Part shown: piece by piece, positions 35,083-41,017 of the stretch | Layout: the number at the start of each line of letters is the position of its first letter | How positions within the stretch are numbered: position 1 is the first letter of the stretch | NCBI GenBank assembly: GCA_023265135.1 | Contig: JAHFUM010000005.1 | Location: forward strand, 1-64,000 | Origin: Nitrosarchaeum sp. | GTDB lineage: Archaea > Thermoproteota > Nitrososphaeria > Nitrososphaerales > Nitrosopumilaceae | Length of the DNA stretch: 64,000 nt | Direction of reading: 5' to 3' | Program-made: the position numbers and the translations under genes | The notes under the pieces: model-generated | Told to the model about the DNA's origin: nothing | Database searches by the model: none | What the model saw: the letters and a program-made list of their open reading frames with translations, nothing else

Positions 35083-36026
35083 TTTTGTATAATGTTCTCT
35101 TTATTTTGTTTATAATCCGACTCCCAAATCACTAGAACCTCATATCCTCTATCTTTGGCAAATTGTATTTTCTCTAAATCTAATATCCACTTTTCTCCAG
35201 CAGTCATATGTAATCTAGTATTGTATTTAGTGGATTCCCATAATATTGGGTTGCAATGCCAAAAATCTCCATTGTATTCTATTATTTTATTTCCACGTTC
35301 AATGTCGTAAATATAATATTTCTTATTTCCGCGATTTAATTGAAACTGGTCATTTACATAAATTTCATTTTCTTTTAAAATCTGTATTATTTCTTTTTCT
35401 GCTTTAGATATTGCGCCATTGCGACTGACTTTCATACGATTTATTCGTCTCTTTTCATCCTCTGGCTTCAAATTTAACGTATTTTGCCATTTTTCAATTT
35501 TATTCGCATGTCGTATTGGGCCTTCAATTTCTCCAAATTTCTTTATGAACCATGCTAAATCCCGAGTTTGAGCTTTTGAGAATTCTTCGACGGATCCATA
35601 ATATTCTCGCGTAAATGGATTGCTTCCATTCCTCTTGCGCATTTCTCCTTGTTTCTTCAATATAGATTTTCTTGTCTCTTCATCCTTATAATGCACAAAC
35701 TTTTTACTAAACGGACTTAATTTACCACCATGACCGTATGCCGGATTGTTTTCGCCGCTACTATTGTCAATAAGTTTCTGGCATTTTAGCGGTCGTTGTA
35801 GTTCATTATCTGGGTGATACCTTCTATAATGACTACTTAAATCTTTTGCGTGGGTTCCACATATTTTACAGGACAAATAATCAATGCCTTCTATCCCATC
35901 TAAGATTCTATTTTTCCTGCGAATTTCAGACCAACATGACGGACTACATACCTTCGCAGATGAACCCATAAACTCTTTACTGCAATTCCCGCAAACTATC
36001 ACCTTCAAACGTTTTTTTCCACGCAT
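35058..36026 (-). CDS. EDxHD (Vsr-like) homing endonuclease between the two terminase halves
   Basis: 322 aa. Two N-terminal zinc-binding elements (VCGNCSKEF...VCSPSCW; CKICGTHAKDLSSHYRRYH), a middle NUMOD-like region (GENNPAYGHGGKLSPFSK), and a C-terminal Vsr-like core: KAEKEIIQILKENEIYVNDQ, YYIYDIERGNKIIEYNGDFW with HCNP, then YEVLVIWESDY. This is the endonuclease family described for fractured, split-intein genes. It overlaps the N-terminal terminase fragment by 50 bases and the C-terminal fragment by 25, so the three cistrons are interlocked. Confidence 0.88.
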   Translation of the reverse strand: MRGKKRLKVIVCGNCSKEFMGSSAKVCSPSCWSEIRRKNRILDGIEGIDYLSCKICGTHAKDLSSHYRRYHPDNELQRPLKCQKLIDNSSGENNPAYGHGGKLSPFSKKFVHYKDEETRKSILKKQGEMRKRNGSNPFTREYYGSVEEFSKAQTRDLAWFIKKFGEIEGPIRHANKIEKWQNTLNLKPEDEKRRINRMKVSRNGAISKAEKEIIQILKENEIYVNDQFQLNRGNKKYYIYDIERGNKIIEYNGDFWHCNPILWESTKYNTRLHMTAGEKWILDLEKIQFAKDRGYEVLVIWESDYKQNKENIIQKCLNFLTQ

Positions 36027-36393
36027 ATAATTCTCCTAAGGTACACTCAAAAATCTCTTGTGTGGATTTTTGTTTAAGTCTTACCTTAGTATTTATCGAA
36101 AGGCATTTTCCTTGTTGACGACTGGTAAGAAAGATTACACGTTTATTTTTATGATAAGCTTTAATCATCTTTTCCTGATACTTGTAAAGATCAAACTTCA
36201 CAATACCTTTATCAGGATGAACTACGTAAATGTACTTTTTAATGAAGTATACTGGATCATTTTTACACTTTTTATACTCATCAACCATTTCCTGAGTATA
36301 TTCGACAACTGCACCAGCTGGTCGCAGTTTCGTATTCCCTCTGAAAGAGAATGTATTTAAAAATTCTAAAATTGACTCAGGAATTTTAAACAT
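35977..36393 (-). CDS. 17: Large terminase gp17, N-terminal part, ending in an N-terminal split-intein half
   Basis: 138 aa. Residues 1-96 match the gp17 ATPase N-terminus, ending in the adenine-binding 'YKYQEKMIKAYHKNKRVIF' and the start of Walker A, SRQQGK. Residue 97 is Cys, where the intein begins; T4 has SRQLGKTT here, so the intein splits the P-loop exactly between GK and TT. With the other half this restores SRQQGKTTVSAAY. It is preceded by the 83-aa gene and small terminase gene 16. Confidence 0.93.
   Translation of the reverse strand: MFKIPESILEFLNTFSFRGNTKLRPAGAVVEYTQEMVDEYKKCKNDPVYFIKKYIYVVHPDKGIVKFDLYKYQEKMIKAYHKNKRVIFLTSRQQGKCLSINTKVRLKQKSTQEIFECTLGELYAWKKTFEGDSLRELQ
35980..36105 (-). 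other. N-terminal half of an atypical split intein (42 aa)
   Basis: Residues 97-138: CLSINTKVRLKQKSTQEIFE is a clear intein block A with catalytic Cys1. The half stops before block B, which is instead found in the other protein. The last dozen residues are read from DNA shared with the endonuclease start in another frame, so some of the tail may be dispensable. Confidence 0.9.
36090..36097 (-). promoter_or_regulatory. Late-promoter-like GATAAATA inside the terminase N-fragment
   Basis: Minus strand GATAAATA within codons of intein block A, 64 bases before the endonuclease start. The first base departs from the consensus and it lies in coding sequence, so this may be chance; it could serve the endonuclease and gp17-C cistrons. 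Confidence 0.25.
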
Positions 36394-36401
36394 TATTTAA
36401 T

Positions 36402-36653
36402 CTATTCACCACCCAAACGTTTAACCATATAATCGTGATGACGATATTTAATCATGGCAGGATGAGAGGAATCAAAAGTTTCACCTGACGATTTCAATTG
36501 ATTAATCTCATCTCGAGCCATTTTTCTACCTTTGATATGAAATTCTAGATCATTTTTAACTATTTTTGGTCTTCTTGCAAATTGAGTTCTTGATCCTATC
36601 ACCGGATCAGTTTCATCTTCCCAATTTTCTCTTAGTTGTTTTAGTGTAGTCAT
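36402..36653 (-). CDS. Small protein between genes 16 and 17, 83 aa
   Basis: Taken from ATG 36653, which has AGAGGAG six bases upstream, although the frame stays open further upstream. Starts MTTLKQLRENWEDETDPVIG; the leader ends LRE|N, a possible gp21 site. The rest is basic (RPKIVKNDLEFHIKGRKMAR) with a His/Tyr-rich C-terminus. No family recognised. Upstream DNA carries a frameshifted relative of the same leader. Confidence 0.6.
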   Translation of the reverse strand: MTTLKQLRENWEDETDPVIGSRTQFARRPKIVKNDLEFHIKGRKMARDEINQLKSSGETFDSSHPAMIKYRHHDYMVKRLGGE

Positions 36654-36680
36654 TATTTCTCCTCTTAGTTGTTTTAATGT
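36629..36680 (-). repeat. Imperfect 19-bp direct repeat coding for TLKQLR
   Basis: Two copies, 36629-36647 and 36662-36680, identical at 18 of 19 bases (minus strand ACA[C/T]TAAAACAACTAAGAG). A third, weaker copy (ACACTTAAAGTTTTAAGAG) follows the ATG at 36856. The copies encode the MTTLKxLRE leader, suggesting tandem gene duplication and decay. Confidence 0.8.
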
Positions 36681-36856
36681 GGGCTTCTTTTTAATGTTGT
36701 TATCTACATTTTCTTTCATTGCATTGGGATGATCGGTAGCTACCATACGAACCTCTTCATCTTTATCCTTTAATGCAGTACTTATGTGATCTTTAGTTGC
36801 GTTTAGTTCGGAACTAACTGATTTTTATTTTCTCTTAAAACTTTAAGTGTTGTCAT
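36654..36856 (-). pseudogene. Frameshifted remnant of a leader plus LRV/HEAT-like repeat protein
   Basis: From ATG 36856 (overlapping the gene 16 stop as TAATG) the frame reads MTTLKVLRENKNQLVPN and stops. In the -1 frame it continues as SVSSELNATKDHISTALKDK then DEEVRMVATDHPNAMKENVD, two units of the 'NATKEHI..AL.D.D..VR..A..HPNA' repeat known from phage LRV/HEAT-like proteins, and runs in frame into the 83-aa gene. A one-base change explains this; a programmed -1 shift at AATAAAAAT is a less likely alternative. Confidence 0.6.
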
Positions 36857-37272
36857 TATATCTTTCCTGATATTAATTTATTTAAATCTGCAGAATTGCC
36901 AGCAAATACTACATTCTGTGTACCTATTTGTGTCTGAGGTGTAACTTGACCTTTCCCAGAACGGGCAGTTTTTGCATCTGCTTTATCTTTATTTAGTACA
37001 ACTAAAGTTTTAGATATATCTGATACAGTTTTCATTAAACCACCCAATACTTCTATAGCTCTTGGGTTCTCTGATTCTCTACAAATTCTCATTGCAATAT
37101 CTAATGCCTCTGAACTCCTTTGCAAGATTTCGTAATTCTTTAAACGAGCATATTGATGGTCTACGGTTTCATCCCCATCTGGCACTACAGTAGTAGAAGC
37201 ACCGTCAATATGCACTACATCGACACAAGTTACAGGCTCGACATTAAATACTTTAGCTAATTCTTCACTCAT
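36856..37272 (-). CDS. 16: Small terminase subunit gp16
   Basis: 138 aa (T4 gp16 is 164). Ring-forming protein that regulates gp17 ATPase during packaging. The central helical domain 'DHQYARLKNYEILQRSSEAL' with 'ENPRAIEVLGGLMKTVSDIS' and 'LVVLNKDKADA' follows T4 gp16 ('YDYARNNQIQAIELIMTVGQ', 'DPKSIELLTKII..TS'). The C-terminus TQNVVFAGNSADLNKLISGK matches the T4 'NVTTFIGSTEELVKQ' tail. It overlaps gene 15 by four bases. Confidence 0.9.
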   Translation of the reverse strand: MSEELAKVFNVEPVTCVDVVHIDGASTTVVPDGDETVDHQYARLKNYEILQRSSEALDIAMRICRESENPRAIEVLGGLMKTVSDISKTLVVLNKDKADAKTARSGKGQVTPQTQIGTQNVVFAGNSADLNKLISGKI

Positions 37273-38033
37273 ATCATTTCCTTAATATTTTCTACTATTA
37301 TATATGTATCATTTTTATTAGCTGTAATAGGGTCAACTTTAATTTCTATCTCAACTGTATCAGTATTAAATGTTTTATCTTCACTAAGTGAAATGATAAT
37401 ATCTTTAATAATTCCAGTAGAACCAATGAGTGGTCCAAAGAAGTCCATTTGAGCTGAAAATGTAAAAGTTTGTTGAACTATGCGAAGTTCTTCTGGTGAA
37501 GTATCATAAGTATCTACTTGTTCATATGATTGAAGTAAGATTGGAACATCTTTAAATATCTTAAATTCAGGCAGAATTTCAAAATTTAAAGATAAATACG
37601 GTTGAAAAAATGGGACAATTTGTTCCATTATTTGTTGTGAATGTTGTTGATCTTTTGTATAACTACGCAACTGTATGATAACATCATAAGGCACCGGATT
37701 GAAGATTTTACTCCTCATATTACCAATGGAACCAACAGCATATGAACCATTAACTCCAACTTTTCTGGTTGGGTCATATTGAATATCTACAATTTCGTAA
37801 GACATACGTGGTAATGTAATTTGAACTTGTTGAGCAGTTAAATCTGGTTGCTCTCGTTGACGAGATATCCACTTATTTTTAGGACCATATTCAATTTCTA
37901 CCGGATAATCTTGTAGTCTGTTACCATTCTCATCTCTTTTTATTATTGAGAGACCTTCGAATAGTTCACCAAATGCTACTAAAAACCTCTTTATTGTTGA
38001 ATGATAAAAATGATGTTTAAATAGAGATGACAT
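37269..38033 (-). CDS. 15: Tail terminator / sheath stabiliser gp15
   Basis: 254 aa (T4 gp15 is 272). It caps the tail and joins it to the head. 'FKHHFYHSTIKRFLVAFGEL' parallels T4 'FGYFYNSSFRRYATLMGDLF'; 'QVQITLPRMSYEIVDIQYDP' and 'MEQIVPFFQPYLSLNFEILP' are further matches. Its start codon lies within the end of the upstream HNH gene (17-base overlap), and no good ribosome site is visible, so translation may depend on that gene. Confidence 0.92.
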   Translation of the reverse strand: MSSLFKHHFYHSTIKRFLVAFGELFEGLSIIKRDENGNRLQDYPVEIEYGPKNKWISRQREQPDLTAQQVQITLPRMSYEIVDIQYDPTRKVGVNGSYAVGSIGNMRSKIFNPVPYDVIIQLRSYTKDQQHSQQIMEQIVPFFQPYLSLNFEILPEFKIFKDVPILLQSYEQVDTYDTSPEELRIVQQTFTFSAQMDFFGPLIGSTGIIKDIIISLSEDKTFNTDTVEIEIKVDPITANKNDTYIIVENIKEMI

Positions 38034-38829
38034 TTAACTGAATTATTTCGTTAATTTTAGCGTTTATCCATTCATTTGAGCGAAGATGCCAACCTTTTCC
38101 TAATTTAACTTTACTTTTTGAACTACTGAATAAATTTTTCAATACTTTTACATTTTCACGTAAAGATAGTTTTAAAGTTTGGCCCGGATTACTGTTCTTC
38201 ATTCTATTAATATTTTTATCAGATTGAAAATTATGCATACCATTTTTTGATAAACTTATTTGTCTGTTAGATTGTTTTTCTTTATTTTCTTTTTTAAATA
38301 ATGGGTTATTTTTCTTAAATTTTTCTCTGAGAATAGATTTACCTAAGTCACTTTTAGCCCAAAATAAATTATTATCAATTAAATATTGTTGCCTAATTTT
38401 CATTCTCTTACTATTAGCTCGTCTTAATTTAACATCTTGAAAAGAATGTTCATTATTTTTAACCATTATTTTTATCATATTTAATTGATCTGATCTAACA
38501 TTTTCATATACTTTGCTAGATTTTATCCTTCCTTTACACATTCTAAAAAATGCTGTGGATTGACTACCTTTATATATTTTCCATAACATCCAATGAGCAA
38601 TATAATGTTGTCTTCTGGTTAAAATTGCAATATTCCAAGGATTATATTTAAAAGAATTATACTCAGAAAATAAATCTTTAGCTTTAGGGCAGATATGATG
38701 CTTTTCTACATTTTCTAAATCTAATCGGTTGTTTTTAATGCAATATTCAATAAACTTAATATATCTATTAAGATAGTGCGAGTTAAGAGATTTACTGGAA
38801 AGTATTGAATAAATATCTATGCTGGTCAT
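38017..38829 (-). CDS. HNH homing endonuclease between genes 14 and 15
   Basis: 270 aa. The HNH core is near the N-terminus: LNRYIKFIEYCIKNN, then VEKHHICPKAKDLF and NPWNIAILTRRQHYIAHWML, the layout of T4 Mob-type enzymes. The rest is Lys/Asn/Ser-rich with short repeats (KKNNPLFKKENKEKQSNR, GMHNFQSDKNINR) resembling NUMOD3. Ribosome site AGGAG precedes ATG. It breaks the 14-15 gene pair. Confidence 0.88.
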   Translation of the reverse strand: MTSIDIYSILSSKSLNSHYLNRYIKFIEYCIKNNRLDLENVEKHHICPKAKDLFSEYNSFKYNPWNIAILTRRQHYIAHWMLWKIYKGSQSTAFFRMCKGRIKSSKVYENVRSDQLNMIKIMVKNNEHSFQDVKLRRANSKRMKIRQQYLIDNNLFWAKSDLGKSILREKFKKNNPLFKKENKEKQSNRQISLSKNGMHNFQSDKNINRMKNSNPGQTLKLSLRENVKVLKNLFSSSKSKVKLGKGWHLRSNEWINAKINEIIQLNVISI

Positions 38830-38861
38830 TGTAGACTCCTGTTTACTGTTGAATGATTAGG

Positions 38862-38892
38862 GCCCTTAGGAATTAGTAGTTCCGTGAAGGGC
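38862..38892 (-). other. Hairpin in the leader of the HNH endonuclease gene
   Basis: GCCCTT (38862-38867) pairs with AAGGGC (38887-38892); inside, GGAA pairs with TTCC, with a small internal loop and a 7-base top loop. No U-run follows, so it is not a classic terminator. It lies between gene 14 and the endonuclease ribosome site and might control its expression or be part of the homing target. Confidence 0.5.
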
Positions 38893-38913
38893 ATTAGTTT
38901 TAATGCATAGTTA

Positions 38914-38921
38914 TATTTATT
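38914..38921 (-). promoter_or_regulatory. Possible late promoter AATAAATA for the HNH gene
   Basis: Minus strand AATAAATA nine bases after the end of gene 14 and about 85 bases before the endonuclease ATG, upstream of the hairpin. Confidence 0.35.
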
Positions 38922-38929
38922 AATGCACA

Positions 38930-39679
38930 TTAGATATCAAATGGATTATTTACTGTAAATTTAATTTGTTCTGCAGGAGGATTAAACTCTGTACCATAAT
39001 CTCTAATAGGTGCAGGTGTATTTCCATCTTCTTTAACTAAATATCCACCTTGTTCAAATTCCAATGAATTATTATTTTGTAGTATAATTTGGTTTTCCAA
39101 TATATCTTTAGAGTTGAGACTAAATAAGTCAATAACTGCATTACCTGTTTCGATAACTTCATTTTGATATTGGAATGCTTCGCATGATAGATAATATTGA
39201 TAGTTTCTACCTAACGAGTAAAATTCAATATCATGATCTACAAACTTCACCTCCACCAAATATTTAGTTAAAGGATCATATATAAGATCACCTTCTCTAG
39301 GTCTAATATAGTTATTAATGGTAAAATTTGCTTCACCATTTAAAAGATTACTATCAAATTGCGATTTTATTTCCTCTTCCCAGCGTTCCTTATGCACAAC
39401 TAGTTTAAAACTATTTCGTATTTCTAAACCAAATTTGGCAAACATTTCACGATCACCAGTAAAACCGGTAGCATCGACTAAGTACATTTCAATAGGTATA
39501 GCAATACTAAACTTTGATATAATATCTTCACCCAAAATTAAATCTTCAATCTGAACATCTCTTGGAAGATAAAAATATTCATGTCCTTTTATCTGAATAG
39601 TTTCTTTAATAAAACCACTCATCATATTTTGTTCTAAAATATTAGATTTATGAAAATATTTATTTACTATACTAGTCAT
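38930..39679 (-). CDS. 14: Neck protein gp14
   Basis: 249 aa (T4 gp14 is 256). Head-completion/neck protein joining portal and tail. 'MMSGFIKETIQIKGHEYFYL' with PRDVQIEDLILGEDIISKF parallels T4 'VAESIQMRGVELYYVPREYV..DLIFGEDLKNKF'; 'REGDLIYDPLTKYLVEVKFV' and 'FYSLGRNYQYYLSCEAFQY' match further on. It follows the GNAT-like gene with an eight-base overlap. Confidence 0.93.
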   Translation of the reverse strand: MTSIVNKYFHKSNILEQNMMSGFIKETIQIKGHEYFYLPRDVQIEDLILGEDIISKFSIAIPIEMYLVDATGFTGDREMFAKFGLEIRNSFKLVVHKERWEEEIKSQFDSNLLNGEANFTINNYIRPREGDLIYDPLTKYLVEVKFVDHDIEFYSLGRNYQYYLSCEAFQYQNEVIETGNAVIDLFSLNSKDILENQIILQNNNSLEFEQGGYLVKEDGNTPAPIRDYGTEFNPPAEQIKFTVNNPFDI

Positions 39680-40256
39680 TTTTACTAAATACTAATCTGT
39701 GATGTTGAATTCCAGTTTTTAAATATTTGCCTTCTGGTTTTATTGCATACTTTTTTTGATTTTCTGGTGATGTTATATCACCTTCATGCGGTATTATTTT
39801 GCCATCATCTTCTATATGTGTTTTTACTCCTGGTTTTTTTGCCAGATTTTGCAACATTTTATGTGCACCATGTTCTGTATTCGACGTATCTGATTCCAGT
39901 GTATGACCATGTTGTATTAGATGGTGTAGGACATCTACCATCAATCCTTTATGTTCTATTGGAGTTCCCTCAGAATCATGTTTATCCCTGGCAATATAAG
40001 TAATGGACAATCTGCCAGATTTTGTTGGTTTTTCATGTTCAATCGAACCCACAGTGCCACCGTGTTCATCTTTCACAAAAGTATAATGATTACCTTTTTT
40101 CTTATGTTTGTAATGAGTTATAGTATACTTTCCAACTTTTCCTAATTCAGTTTTATTAAAATCTTCATGCTCTATGTCACCTTCGTGTATTCTTGGTGGA
40201 GTGTGAGTATCCTTTGTTATTTTATACTCCAAAAGATATTCTTTAAATGTTTTCAT
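39672..40256 (-). CDS. GNAT-like protein with capsid-targeting-like leader
   Basis: 194 aa, starting MKTFKEYLLEYKITKDTHTP; leader ends LLE|Y, a gp21-type site. The core has an acetyltransferase-like order of strands and helices: SGRLSITYIARDKH, GLMVDVLHHLIQHGHTLESD, then TEHGAHKMLQNLAKKPGVKT, resembling small phage GNAT-like proteins ('SD....GG.KMW..L.K'). The acetyl-CoA Q/RxxGxG/A loop is not clear, so activity is uncertain. His/Lys-rich, like the probable packaged proteins at 26-32 kb. It lies between the lysis genes and gene 14. Confidence 0.6.
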   Translation of the reverse strand: MKTFKEYLLEYKITKDTHTPPRIHEGDIEHEDFNKTELGKVGKYTITHYKHKKKGNHYTFVKDEHGGTVGSIEHEKPTKSGRLSITYIARDKHDSEGTPIEHKGLMVDVLHHLIQHGHTLESDTSNTEHGAHKMLQNLAKKPGVKTHIEDDGKIIPHEGDITSPENQKKYAIKPEGKYLKTGIQHHRLVFSKND

Positions 40257-40762
40257 TTTTGGATATCTTGATATGCTCTAACAGTTTTCTGTAATGTTTC
40301 TAACTTCTTCATTTCATAGTTGCAGATTCTGTAGTTTTCGGCAACTGTTTCTGCAACGTCAGAGAGTTTAAATTCTGATGGGGCATCATTAGAAGAGGAT
40401 CTACTGTCAAGGGGATCACCACTGGCGGATTGGTTGTGCATGAGCACAAAACCATTATTGATAATACATTTACTATTAGCAGTTTCTGAAACATATACTG
40501 TTACCTCCTTAGTTTTAATTGCTGGATGATTTAGTCGATAACTAATCAAGTCAGAAACTAAATCTTGCGATTCTTTAGTAAAAATTTCTTTTTGTTTAGC
40601 TGCAAGTTCTAGTGCAGCTACTTTTTCTTTATTTAATTTAGCTTCCCATGAATTATTATTATTATGAATTGCTAAACCATAAGTTCCTAATAGAAGGGAG
40701 ATTAATAGAACCCACTTCCAATTACCTTTAATAAATTGAACTAATATTGAAAACCATACCAT
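40253..40762 (-). CDS. Rz-like i-spanin
   Basis: 169 aa. N-terminal membrane anchor WKWVLLISLLLGTYGLAI, then a periplasmic coiled coil (NKEKVAALELAAKQKEIFTK) and the typical Rz C-terminal part KCIINNGFVLMHNQSASG, DAPSEFKLSDVAETVAENYR and ICNYEMKKLETLQ. It would bridge the cell envelope with an o-spanin and fuse inner and outer membrane at lysis. An o-spanin frame is fully embedded in it. The gene follows the holin-like gene. Confidence 0.85.
   Translation of the reverse strand: MVWFSILVQFIKGNWKWVLLISLLLGTYGLAIHNNNNSWEAKLNKEKVAALELAAKQKEIFTKESQDLVSDLISYRLNHPAIKTKEVTVYVSETANSKCIINNGFVLMHNQSASGDPLDSRSSSNDAPSEFKLSDVAETVAENYRICNYEMKKLETLQKTVRAYQDIQK
40309..40494 (-). CDS. Rz1-like o-spanin lipoprotein nested within the i-spanin gene
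   Basis: 61 aa in another frame: MFQKLLIVNVLSIMVLCSCT then TNPPVVIPLTVDP. The hydrophobic signal ends in lipobox LCSC, and the mature part is short and Pro-rich as in Rz1. The ATG is preceded by AAGGAGGTAACAGTAT, an almost perfect Shine-Dalgarno, although this DNA also codes for KEVTV of the i-spanin. The nested Rz/Rz1 layout is known from lambda. Confidence 0.82.
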   Translation of the reverse strand: MFQKLLIVNVLSIMVLCSCTTNPPVVIPLTVDPLLMMPHQNLNSLTLQKQLPKTTESATMK

Positions 40763-40989
40763 TATTTTGTTTCCTGTTTTTCTACAAAATGTTTAGCAGC
40801 TAATGCAGCAATGATAAGACTTATTCCAGTTCCATATCCAACATAATCGGGAGCAGTTGGAACAACTACCGTGACAAACCTATAAGTCATAGCAACCGCA
40901 GCACTAAAACCAATCATCTTAGTACCAGAATAATTTTGACCGGTGCTATCTGTAAACCAGTCTTTAAAAATTTTTATTAGTTTCATCAT
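40762..40989 (-). CDS. Holin-like small membrane protein, 75 aa
   Basis: MMKLIKIFKDWFTDSTGQNY, then two predicted membrane helices (GTKMIGFSAAVAMTYRFVTV; GYGTGISLIIAALAAKHFV) and a charged C-terminus. The start at 40989 avoids the long overlap with gene 13. Size, two helices and position directly before the spanin gene fit a class II holin that permeabilises the inner membrane, but holins share little sequence and this is inferred from context. Confidence 0.65.
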   Translation of the reverse strand: MMKLIKIFKDWFTDSTGQNYSGTKMIGFSAAVAMTYRFVTVVVPTAPDYVGYGTGISLIIAALAAKHFVEKQETK

Positions 40990-41017
40990 TTGTTTTATCT
41001 TATTAATTTTAAAGTAT

